DNA of 64,000 bases from Sporosarcina ureae (lineage in GTDB: Bacteria; Bacillota; Bacilli; Bacillales_A; Planococcaceae): NCBI RefSeq assembly GCF_002109325.1, contig NZ_CP015348.1, positions 2,233,501 to 2,297,500 on the forward strand, written 5' to 3'. The notes below the pieces were generated by a model, which was not told the DNA's origin, searched no databases, and was given only the letters and a program-made list of their open reading frames with translations. A program made the position numbers and the translations under genes. The first letter of the stretch is position 1. Every line of letters begins with the position of its first letter. Of this stretch, positions 44,702 through 52,473 are shown one piece after another.

Positions 44702-45655
44702 ATGATGAATGAATCCCGGAAGTTATTAGAAAGTCTAGGTTATCCGTCCACTGACTCGAAGGAATTACCGACATCCACGAAGCGGTTCCCAGATGGGGCG
44801 CAGTATAGAATCGAACTACCAAGTACTGAAGGTCCTGTTGCCTTAAAAGAGACTTTAAAAGAACTTGACCGTCTTGGGATTACAGTTCATAGAATTTCTC
44901 AAGGAAGCGGTATAATGCTTCAAACAGATGAAGAAATCAAAGAGATGTGCGAACTTACTGCTGAGCGTGGAATTGAACTTAGTTTGTTTGTAGGTCCACG
45001 TGGTACATGGGATATCAGTGCTCAACCTTTCACTTCGGGAGGGAAATCGATAGGTAATCGCCATGAAGGTGCGGATCAGCTCGTTTATGCGATGGAAGAT
45101 CTTAAGCGTGGTGCAAATTTAGGGCTGCGCGGTGCACTTGTAGCAGATGAAGGACTAGTACTTTTGACGAAGGAAATGAAAAAGGCAGGACAACTGCCAG
45201 AGGACTTCATTGTAAAAGCTTCTGTTCAAATTGGATCGGCAAATCCTGTGTCCGTAAAATTAATGCAAGATATTGGAGCTGATACGTATAATGTACCAAC
45301 GGCTTTGACTCTATCAAAGTTAGCGTCTATTCGTCAGGCAATTGATATTCCGATTGATCTGTACATCGAAGCACCGGATAATTTAGGAGGATTCCTTCGC
45401 TATTACGAGATTCCAGAAATCATTCGTGTTCTTGCACCTGTATATATTAAGTTTGGCCTACGTAACCATCCAGACGTTTATCCTTCTGGTCAACAGTTTG
45501 AGGCTCTGAATAATTCATTGGTCAAAGAGCGTGTTAGAAGAGCCTCTATTGGCATTCAAATGATTGAGCGGTACTGCCCTGAAGCGAAAACTTCAGAACT
45601 AGGTGCTGAGGGACTTGGCATTGCCAAAGTGAATACTTCAAATGTTTCTAATTAA
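44702..45655 (+). CDS. Conserved TIM-barrel-like protein of unknown function (sometimes labelled U32-peptidase-like)
   Basis: This 317-residue soluble protein is not a family I can name with confidence. It has alternating strands and helices suggesting a barrel. Distinct segments are TSTKRFPDGAQYRIELPS near the start, ISQGSGIMLQTDEE, FVGPRGTWDIS, an IDIPIDLYIEAPDNLGG block and an IKFGLRNH block. Related proteins have been called peptidase-U32-like, but the usual U32 signature is not evident. It lies 42 nt after the dehydrogenase gene and before the UxaA trio. A metabolic role in the same pathway, perhaps as an epimerase, aldolase or cofactor protein, is a guess. Confidence 0.6.
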   Translation: MMNESRKLLESLGYPSTDSKELPTSTKRFPDGAQYRIELPSTEGPVALKETLKELDRLGITVHRISQGSGIMLQTDEEIKEMCELTAERGIELSLFVGPRGTWDISAQPFTSGGKSIGNRHEGADQLVYAMEDLKRGANLGLRGALVADEGLVLLTKEMKKAGQLPEDFIVKASVQIGSANPVSVKLMQDIGADTYNVPTALTLSKLASIRQAIDIPIDLYIEAPDNLGGFLRYYEIPEIIRVLAPVYIKFGLRNHPDVYPSGQQFEALNNSLVKERVRRASIGIQMIERYCPEAKTSELGAEGLGIAKVNTSNVSN

Positions 45656-45697
45656 CAACCTGAATAATTGATGCGAATGAAACAGTAAATATGGTAG

Positions 45698-45729
45698 ATG
45701 ATCCTGGTAACTATTTGCGCCAGGATCAT
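45698..45729. promoter_or_regulatory. Perfect 10-bp hairpin upstream of the UxaA trio
   Basis: ATGATCCTGG and CCAGGATCAT flank 12 nt. There is only a weak T-run after it, so it may be an mRNA processing or attenuation structure. It lies inside an over-long reading frame, which supports the later start at 45775. Confidence 0.5.
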
Positions 45730-45774
45730 TTACTAATACCTTCTATTACAGCGGGAAGAAAGGTGAAGGTGGCT

Positions 45775-46893
45775 ATGGGATATTCTTTTAAAGGTTATAT
45801 GAGAAGCGATGGTTCAGCGGGAACTAGAAATAATATAGGGATTATCAGCTCAGTCATTTGCTCAAGTACTGTGACAAATGAAATTGCGAGTAAGATTGAT
45901 TATGCGGTACCGATTGTTCACTCTAATGGTTGTGCACAATTAGGCGATGATTTCAGTGTCACAAAAAGTATGTTATCGGGAGTTGCAGAAAATCCAAACT
46001 TCCACAGTAATCTATTAATAGGCTTAGGATGTGAAACCAATCAAGTGACTGGTTTATTAGCGGCTATACCTAACGTTAAGCCGATTGATGGATTTAGCAT
46101 TCAGCAAATGGCGGGTGGAACTAATACAGTTGCTAAAGGTGTTGCGATTGCCAGCGAATGGTCTAAAGACATCACTAATGAGCAAAGAACGGACCTACCA
46201 ATTTCTAAGCTGAAAATCGGGGTCATTACAACGGATATGGACGAACAGACATTAGCAATAACTACTCCAGTTGTAAGCGCTTTAATTGATGAACTATTAG
46301 AAAACGATTCGACGGTTATTTGCAGTCTGACCAGAACACTTGAACCGAGTGGCAAGATTCTTGCTACAAAAACTAAAGATACGCGATCAAAGGAAATGCT
46401 GAAAACACTGAGTGAAGGTCTTAATCGCCGTAGATGGGAAAATGATGAAGGCTATGCACTTTCAGTATTCTCTGATGAAGAGAAGAGCCTTGCTGCGCAT
46501 GAAGCGAGACTATTAGGCTCTAAGGATTTGGTAGAATTTTTAAATATCAACGAAAAACCGTCCAATAGAGGATTATATCTTTTAAAGTCATCTGACAATA
46601 TTGTCGAAACGATTTCCAACTTCGTTTCGGTAGGATGCAATGTGGCGCTCATTATTTCAAAAGAAGGAATCCTAACAACTTCCAACGTTATCCCTTGTAT
46701 TAGCCTAGCACCCTGTAATGAGAGTCAGATTCATCGTGATCATGTAGACTTTTATATAGCGCGAGGCAATGAAGAGAAACAAACAGTTACCCTTTTAGAA
46801 AAATTACTTCAAGTAAGCTCAGGGGAACTAACTGCATTAGAAGAATATGAATTAGGGGAATTTGCAATCCCGCATATTGGTACAACGTTCTGA
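45775..46893 (+). CDS. UxaA/GarD-family protein A (keeps the GC/GLGCE half, lacks ECGGSD)
   Basis: This 372-residue protein aligns with the catalytic domain of altronate/galactarate dehydratases, without the SAF domain. It keeps the family middle-region residues: HSNGCAQLGDD (Cys53), LIGLGCETNQV (Cys86) and a late VGCNVAL (Cys288). Where canonical members have ECGGSD it reads TTDMDEQT (about 152-159), and the GNxAGG...EEKSLG stretch is missing. The protein at 47260 shows the opposite pattern, so they may be complementary subunits. ATG 45775 follows GAAGGTGG. The frame is open from 45691, but that part covers a hairpin. Confidence 0.8.
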   Translation: MGYSFKGYMRSDGSAGTRNNIGIISSVICSSTVTNEIASKIDYAVPIVHSNGCAQLGDDFSVTKSMLSGVAENPNFHSNLLIGLGCETNQVTGLLAAIPNVKPIDGFSIQQMAGGTNTVAKGVAIASEWSKDITNEQRTDLPISKLKIGVITTDMDEQTLAITTPVVSALIDELLENDSTVICSLTRTLEPSGKILATKTKDTRSKEMLKTLSEGLNRRRWENDEGYALSVFSDEEKSLAAHEARLLGSKDLVEFLNINEKPSNRGLYLLKSSDNIVETISNFVSVGCNVALIISKEGILTTSNVIPCISLAPCNESQIHRDHVDFYIARGNEEKQTVTLLEKLLQVSSGELTALEEYELGEFAIPHIGTTF

Positions 46894-46911
46894 TGAAGGG
46901 GAGAGATAAGC

Positions 46912-47226
46912 ATGGAAGTTAGTTATAACGCTTTAAAATTGCATCCAAAAGATAATGTGGCCGTTGCGTTAAAGCGGATTAGTGAAGGTGAAATAGTATT
47001 TATCAGTAATTTCGAAAGTAATCTAGTTGCCTTGGAGGAAATTCCCTACGGTCATAAAATATCGTTACATGTTATAAACGAAAACGAGGAAATTAAAAAA
47101 TATGGAGAGTGTATGGGCAAGGCTACAAATGAGATTCTTGTAGCTTCTCATGTTCATGTACATAACGTTCGTGGTCTAAACGAAAACGAAAGACTGGAAA
47201 TTATTAATCATGTAATGGAAGCCTAG
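46912..47226 (+). CDS. SAF-domain small subunit of a UxaA-type dehydratase
   Basis: This 104-residue protein is a stand-alone SAF domain like the N-terminal 100 residues of E. coli UxaA or the small subunit SuyA of sulfolactate sulfo-lyase. Typical segments are LHPKDNVAVALKRIS at the start, IPYGHKISL and the ending of the domain HVHVHNVRGL. It lies between the two large UxaA-like genes with a 19-nt gap before and a 33-nt gap after, so all three are expressed together. The His-rich end probably contributes to the active site of a partner. Confidence 0.87.
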   Translation: MEVSYNALKLHPKDNVAVALKRISEGEIVFISNFESNLVALEEIPYGHKISLHVINENEEIKKYGECMGKATNEILVASHVHVHNVRGLNENERLEIINHVMEA

Positions 47227-47259
47227 AACCATAATCTTCTGCATACGGGGGAATCAAAC

Positions 47260-48417
47260 ATGAAGACATTCGACGGATATCGTAGACCTGACGGCAGCAT
47301 TGGCGTCAGAAACCATGTGATCGTAATCAATACAGTTGGGGAATTAAGTGCACTTACTAGGAAAATAGCCAATTTGACTCCGGGTGTTATCCCAGTTATT
47401 CATCACGGAGGGGTAGCTCAATTCCCGGAAGATCATACACAGACATTACGAACGCTAGTAGGAACTGCTGGTCATTCTAATGTAAGCGCCACACTGGTAG
47501 TAGGCACAGAAAATGATCCAATAGCGCAAGAAATTTATAAAATTTTAAAGAAAAAGGGGAAGCCAGTCCATACAGTTTGTTTAAATAAGAACCAGAAAAT
47601 ACCGGAAATCCTGCATGAAGGAAGATCCTGGTTGTTGACGGCTTTAGAAAATAGTAAAAAAGAAGTTCGTGAGCAATGTGATATTACTGAACTAATTGTT
47701 GGATTAGAGTGCGGAGGATCAGATGCATGGTCCGGAATCACAGCCAATCCTTCTATAGGAGCATTTTCCGATATGATTATCCGCGAGGGTGGTACAAGCG
47801 TCTTAGCAGAAACTACTGAAGCGATTGGAGCTGAGCATATTTTGGCAAGCAACGCGATAAATCGTGAAGTAGGAAGAGAGTTCTTGGATATTGTTCGAAC
47901 TTACGAGCACCGAATAAAGCAGACCGGGGAAGATATCCGTTCCGCGAATCCAACCCCGGGCAATATGGCGGGCGGACTAACTACACTTGAAGAAAAGTCG
48001 CTTGGCTGTATAAAGAAAGGGGGCGGCACGCCTCTAAAAGAAGTCATTTCATATGCAGGAAAACCGACTGAGAAAGGTTTTGTGTTTATGGACACCCCTG
48101 GGTATGACGTTGAGTCGGTATGTGGATTAGCAGCAGGTGGTGCACAGGTAGTGCTGTTCTCTACTGGTAAAGGATCCCCGACAGGCTCACCAATCGTTCC
48201 GGTTATTAAAATCGGTACAAACCCTAAAGTTTATGAGATCATGTCCGAACATATCGATATTAATGCAGGTAAAATCATAGACCAAAACAAAAGCATAAAT
48301 GATATTGGTAAAGAGATTTTTGACAAAGTCATTACTGTATCCAATGGGGAAAAGACTGCAGCCGAGAATGAACTAAATCAAGAATTCGCCATTTGGAGAC
48401 TAGCTGAAAGTATATAA
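47260..48417 (+). CDS. UxaA/GarD-family protein B (keeps ECGGSD, lacks the GC/GLGCE half)
   Basis: This 385-residue protein is the other large UxaA-type subunit. It keeps GLECGGSDAWSGITANP (Glu150-Asp155), NPTPGNMAGGLTTLEEKSLG (about 230-249) and the C-terminal VVLFSTGKGSP. It has lost the middle-region Cys: HHGGVAQ (Val52) replaces the HxxGCxQ motif and VVGTEND (Thr83) replaces GLGCExN. The family dehydrates altronate, galactarate or related acids; (R)-sulfolactate lyase is a relative. Together with the SAF subunit and protein A it could build one complete active site. GGGGG lies before the ATG and kdgT follows by about 58 nt. Confidence 0.85.
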   Translation: MKTFDGYRRPDGSIGVRNHVIVINTVGELSALTRKIANLTPGVIPVIHHGGVAQFPEDHTQTLRTLVGTAGHSNVSATLVVGTENDPIAQEIYKILKKKGKPVHTVCLNKNQKIPEILHEGRSWLLTALENSKKEVREQCDITELIVGLECGGSDAWSGITANPSIGAFSDMIIREGGTSVLAETTEAIGAEHILASNAINREVGREFLDIVRTYEHRIKQTGEDIRSANPTPGNMAGGLTTLEEKSLGCIKKGGGTPLKEVISYAGKPTEKGFVFMDTPGYDVESVCGLAAGGAQVVLFSTGKGSPTGSPIVPVIKIGTNPKVYEIMSEHIDINAGKIIDQNKSINDIGKEIFDKVITVSNGEKTAAENELNQEFAIWRLAESI

Positions 48418-48474
48418 GTAACCTTATTGCAGCTGAAGAGAATTAAAGTAAAATATTAGAAGGTGGGGAAACTT

Positions 48475-49539
48475 ATGATAAAAAAGAACTTGGAGAGAAT
48501 TCCTGGAGGTATGATGGTCGTACCTCTTCTTCTGGCAGCAGTTATTAACACATTCTTCCCTGAACTTCTGCGAATTGGTGGCTTTACTCAAGCGTTGTTC
48601 GTAGATTCCGTTCCAGTTCTAGCAGCACTTTACCTATTAACAGCGGGAGCTCAATTAAACATTAGAAGCTTTGGTGTAAGTGTTGCAAAAGGCGCGACAC
48701 TACTCGCACTAAAATGGTTCGTTGCCGGTGTCTTCACTTTCTTAGCATACTTCCTAGCTGGACCAAACGGGTTATGGCTTGGTTTAGCACCACTTGCAGT
48801 TATGGCAGCTATGTCAAATAGTAATGGAATCGTCTACATGGCGGTAGCTTCACAATATGGAAATAAAGAAGACAAAGCTGCCTATTCGGTACTCGTATTG
48901 AATGACGGCCCGCTTCTAACGATGGTTGCTTTATCCATATTTGGAGCAATGGGATTCGTTGAAGGCATGTTTTCTGCAACTGCTTTCATAACAGTATTGC
49001 TTCCATTAATTATTGGAATTATCATTGGTAATACTGATATGGAATTACGGGATATGTTGGTGAAAGGGTCCGATATGATTATCCCATTCTTATCATTCGC
49101 ATTAGGTATGGGCATCAACTTGACAGATGTTGTAAAAGGTGGGGCGAGCGGAATCTTGCTTGGTGTTGTTACAGTGGTTTTCACTGGTGGAGCAGCTTAC
49201 CTAGTATTTAAGGCGTTGGGTTGGAATCCGATTGTTGGGGCTGCGGAAGGAACTACTGCTGGAAATGCAGTCATGGTACCTGGCGTTATTGCAGCTGCCA
49301 ATGCATCATTTTTAAGCATTGCACCGTTAGCTACTGTTCAAGTTGCAGCTTCAGCCGTTACAACAGCAATTCTAATTCCAATTGTACTTGCTATATTGGT
49401 AAAGTATACAAAGTTTGAAGGTCAGCGCCTAATGCCAGAAGACGAAGCGTTAAATATTCGGAATGATGGCATTATTGAAAATGAAAACGTTAGGTTACAA
49501 CGGAGAGGAATTAGTATGAGTGAGAGTACCTCCGAATAA
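48475..49539 (+). CDS. kdgT: 2-keto-3-deoxygluconate permease family transporter
   Basis: This 354-residue membrane protein has about ten helices and belongs to the KdgT family of proton symporters for keto-deoxygluconate and related acids. The opening RIPGGMMVVPLLLAAVINTFFP is diagnostic, and AAMSNSNGIVYMA and AAEGTTAGNAVMVPG are typical transport-core segments. The C-terminus has a 30-residue hydrophilic extension. ATG 48475 is preferred over GTG 48463, which overlaps AAGGTGGG. It closes the second sugar-acid operon. No clear terminator follows. Confidence 0.92.
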   Translation: MIKKNLERIPGGMMVVPLLLAAVINTFFPELLRIGGFTQALFVDSVPVLAALYLLTAGAQLNIRSFGVSVAKGATLLALKWFVAGVFTFLAYFLAGPNGLWLGLAPLAVMAAMSNSNGIVYMAVASQYGNKEDKAAYSVLVLNDGPLLTMVALSIFGAMGFVEGMFSATAFITVLLPLIIGIIIGNTDMELRDMLVKGSDMIIPFLSFALGMGINLTDVVKGGASGILLGVVTVVFTGGAAYLVFKALGWNPIVGAAEGTTAGNAVMVPGVIAAANASFLSIAPLATVQVAASAVTTAILIPIVLAILVKYTKFEGQRLMPEDEALNIRNDGIIENENVRLQRRGISMSESTSE

Positions 49540-49636
49540 AGTGAATAGGCACACCACCTGAAAATTGAAGTTCGGGGTATTGGATTCTTTACTTTGTTCG
49601 TATTGCAGATAAGTAAAAGATTGACGGAGGTAAACT

Positions 49637-49960
49637 ATGTTTACCCATGATTATTCCAAAACAGTATTCATTCAAAACAACGAAGTATTTGTTTGGGAAG
49701 TCGATGGACGAGTCGTGTCTATGATGAAAAAAGCGCGTCCGACGAAGCATGGCGTGACGGTTTCGATGGTGTTCACTCCTGAAGATGAACGCAAGAAAGG
49801 TTATGCTCGATCGCTTGTCGCAAAAGTATCTGCGGAATTACTAAAAGAATACGATTTTTGTATTTTATTTACAGACCTGGCCAATCCGACAGCGAATAAA
49901 ATTTACCGAGAGATTGGATATCAACAAATTACCGAGTTTGCGCACGTGGAATGGCTATAG
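49637..49960 (+). CDS. Short GNAT-family N-acetyltransferase
   Basis: This 107-residue protein holds only the core C-terminal GNAT/FR47-type fold. It shows VSMVFTPEDERKKGYARSLVA with the acetyl-CoA loop (R/Q-x-x-G-x-A variant KKGYAR) and the later TDLANPTANKIYREIGY. Relatives are usually about 270 residues with a second N-terminal domain that is absent here. A strong GACGGAGG site precedes the ATG, so it appears to be expressed as is and not a decayed start. The acetyl acceptor is unknown. Confidence 0.8.
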   Translation: MFTHDYSKTVFIQNNEVFVWEVDGRVVSMMKKARPTKHGVTVSMVFTPEDERKKGYARSLVAKVSAELLKEYDFCILFTDLANPTANKIYREIGYQQITEFAHVEWL

Positions 49961-49996
49961 AAAAGTAAAAAAATATTGTTCATAACAACTCATTCC

Positions 49997-50030
49997 TTAC
50001 AAAACATTTACACAACCTTCTCTGTATATT
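49997..50030 (+). promoter_or_regulatory. PhoP-box-like repeats and -10 before the alkaline phosphatase gene
   Basis: TTACAA (49997-50002) and TTACAC (50008-50013) are direct repeats at 11-bp spacing, followed by TATATT (50025-50030). Two TT(A/T)ACA repeats at this spacing fit half of a Bacillus PhoP box. The gene they precede belongs to the typical Pho regulon. Confidence 0.4.
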
Positions 50031-50081
50031 AATAAACTTCCCGTAGAGTAGAAGTTGATTACAAATACAGGAGGTTGTTTA

Positions 50082-51443
50082 TTGTTGAAGAAAATCGTAC
50101 CCGTAGTAGCACTATCGGCTGCATTAATTGGTGGAGCCATCTGGACTGGGAATTATTCAGCGAGTTCGGATGATGAAGTGAAACAGGACGACGCACCGGA
50201 GATCAAGAATGTCATATTTTTGATTGGGGATGGCATGGGGAGTTCCTATACATCCGCTTATCGTTACTTCAAAGATGACCCGACTACCCCTGAGATAGAA
50301 TTAACAGCGTTCGATCAACATCTAGTTGGACAACAAATGACGTATCCTGATGATGACGAAGAGTCAATTACAGATTCAGCGTCCGCAGCAACGGCTATGT
50401 CGTCAGGTATTAAAACATATAATAATGCCATTGCAGTGGATAAAAAGAAGGAGCGTGTGCAAACTGTCCTCGAAGCGGCAAAAGAAGCCGGCAAATCGAC
50501 TGGACTTGTTGCTACTTCTGAAATTACACATGCGACACCTGCAGCTTACGGTGCCCATAATGAAAGTAGAAAGAATATGGATGAGATCGCCGATGATTAT
50601 TACAATGAACGCATCAACGGTGAGCACACAATCGATGTCCTTCTGGGCGGTGGAAAAAAACACTTTGTCAGGGAAGACTTGAGCCATGCGCATTCATTCG
50701 AACTGGATGGATATGGATATGTCACAACAAAAGAAGAATTATTGAAGAATAAGAATGATAAAATACTTGGATTGTTCGCAGATGGCGGCATGTCCAAAAT
50801 GATCGATCGTCCAGCAGAAACACCTTCATTGGAAGATATGACAGAAGCGGCGATTGAGCGACTGAAGAAAAACGAAGATGGATTTTTCCTTATGGTCGAA
50901 GGAAGCCAAGTCGACTGGGCGGGGCATGACAATGATATTGTCGGTGCGATGAGTGAAATGGAAGACTTCGATAAAGCGTTCCAAGCAGCCATCGAATTTG
51001 CTAAACAAGATGAGCATACATTAGTCGTTGCGACTGCGGATCATTCAACTGGCGGATTTTCCATAGGAGCGGATGGCGTATATGATTGGTCAGTTGATGT
51101 GATCAAAGCAGTGAAACGCACACCGGCATTCATTTCGCAACAAATTGCAAACGGTTCAGATGTAGAAGAGACATTGATACGCTACATCGACCAAGAAAGT
51201 TTTCCGTTAGACCAGAAGGAAATAGAAGCAGTCCAAGCGGCAGGTACAGAGACCGATGATATTGAAACAGCTATCAAACAAATCGTCGACAAACGCTCCT
51301 ATACAGGTTGGACAACCGGTGGACATACAGGTGAAGATGTACCTGTTTATGCATATGGACCGTCTAAAGAGCGCTTTACAGGTCTGTTAGATAATACGGA
51401 TCATGCGAATATTATTTTTGAAATTATTGCGGGTAAGAAGTAG
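50082..51443 (+). CDS. Secreted alkaline phosphatase (PhoA family)
   Basis: This is an exported phosphomonoesterase of about 453 residues. A Sec signal or anchor (about residues 3-22) precedes the catalytic domain. Active-site landmarks are IGDGMGSS (metal Asp), TDSASAATAMSSG (nucleophilic Ser), ITHATPAAYGAH, VEGSQVDWAGHDND, ATADHSTGG and TTGGHTGEDVPVYA. It releases phosphate outside the membrane using two zinc and one magnesium. TTG 50082 is chosen as the start (AGGAGG 7 nt upstream); TTG 50085 is equally possible and the open frame extends to 50055. PhoP-box-like repeats upstream suggest induction by phosphate limitation. Confidence 0.93.
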   Translation: MLKKIVPVVALSAALIGGAIWTGNYSASSDDEVKQDDAPEIKNVIFLIGDGMGSSYTSAYRYFKDDPTTPEIELTAFDQHLVGQQMTYPDDDEESITDSASAATAMSSGIKTYNNAIAVDKKKERVQTVLEAAKEAGKSTGLVATSEITHATPAAYGAHNESRKNMDEIADDYYNERINGEHTIDVLLGGGKKHFVREDLSHAHSFELDGYGYVTTKEELLKNKNDKILGLFADGGMSKMIDRPAETPSLEDMTEAAIERLKKNEDGFFLMVEGSQVDWAGHDNDIVGAMSEMEDFDKAFQAAIEFAKQDEHTLVVATADHSTGGFSIGADGVYDWSVDVIKAVKRTPAFISQQIANGSDVEETLIRYIDQESFPLDQKEIEAVQAAGTETDDIETAIKQIVDKRSYTGWTTGGHTGEDVPVYAYGPSKERFTGLLDNTDHANIIFEIIAGKK

Positions 51444-51517
51444 GCTCGCAGTCGACAACGTGGAGAAGTATATATAAAAAGTACTAACGTTCATCATTTG
51501 TAATAAAGCGTCACAAC

Positions 51518-51560
51518 AAAGAAGTTACAGCTCAAAACACGAGCCGTAACTTCTTTTTTG
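51518..51560 (+). terminator. Terminator after the phosphatase gene
   Basis: An imperfect 16-bp stem (AAAGAAGTTAC...GCTC with GAGC...GTAACTTCTTT) ends in a T-run. Confidence 0.9.
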
Positions 51561-51669
51561 TGCGCAAATTTAAGCAAATAAAAAATAAAAATAAAAAAGC
51601 AGTATCCTTTTTGAAAATACTCTCTATATGACTAATGAAAGAGAAATTAACCAGAGAGGGGCGCGAGAA

Positions 51670-52473
51670 ATGAAACGACCAATCCAAGATGTCAGAATAC
51701 CGTTTTCACCTAAATTCGCAGCAGTAGTCGGCATTAACGAAGCACTATTTCTGCAACAATTGCATTATCGATTACAGATATCAACCAATATCCATCACGG
51801 CCATAAGTGGGTGTATAACACTTACAAGCAATGGACGGATGAGTTTCCTTGCTGGACGATTCATCTAATTAAAAGGCTCATCACCAAACTTGAGAGAGAA
51901 GGATTGATCATTACATCGGAGTACAACAAAATGCCGATGGACAGAACGAAGTGGTATCGAATTGATTATGAAAAGCTGTCACAGCAAGGGGGCGGATTTG
52001 TACCATTCGAGCAGACGGAATCAGTCTACTCAGAAGAGCAAAACCGTCTGTCAGAGAAGAGCGTTTTGCTCCCAGCAATAACCAAAGAACTTAAACAAAC
52101 GACAAAGAATAAAAGAGCGAGCGAGAAAGATCTCGCCACTATTTCTTCTGTCATTGAGTATTTAAACCAAAAAGCTTCTAAACGATTCAGGCACAATACG
52201 AACACGACGATGGACCTTCTTCATGAGCGGATCAAAGAAGGCTACACACTGGATGATTTCAAATTAGTGATTGATACGAAAGTAGCGCAATGGCTTCATC
52301 ACCCACAATTCCGTCACTACTTACAACCATCCACATTATTTAAAGCAGAGAAATTTGAAAACTATTTGAATGAAACCCCAGTTGAAATGAGTCGAACGAT
52401 TGTATTGGATTACGTATCACCCACATTAGATTTTGAAAAAGGAGAGAATGCATATGAGTTACGAACTTGCTGA
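51670..52473 (+). CDS. Phage-type replication initiator with Phg_2220_C-like domain
   Basis: This 267-residue protein resembles replisome organisers of Firmicute phages. The N-terminal part (about 5-110) looks like a winged helix that handles DNA (IHLIKRLITKLEREGLI). The C-terminal part (about 160-255) matches the conserved phage C-terminal domain found in replication proteins: VIEYLNQKASKRFRHNTN, then TLDDFKLVIDTKVAQW and STLFKAEKFENYL. ATG 51670 follows GAGAGGGGCG; an in-frame ATG at 51628 lacks a site. The end overlaps the helicase gene by 20 nt. No other phage genes surround it. Confidence 0.8.
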   Translation: MKRPIQDVRIPFSPKFAAVVGINEALFLQQLHYRLQISTNIHHGHKWVYNTYKQWTDEFPCWTIHLIKRLITKLEREGLIITSEYNKMPMDRTKWYRIDYEKLSQQGGGFVPFEQTESVYSEEQNRLSEKSVLLPAITKELKQTTKNKRASEKDLATISSVIEYLNQKASKRFRHNTNTTMDLLHERIKEGYTLDDFKLVIDTKVAQWLHHPQFRHYLQPSTLFKAEKFENYLNETPVEMSRTIVLDYVSPTLDFEKGENAYELRTC

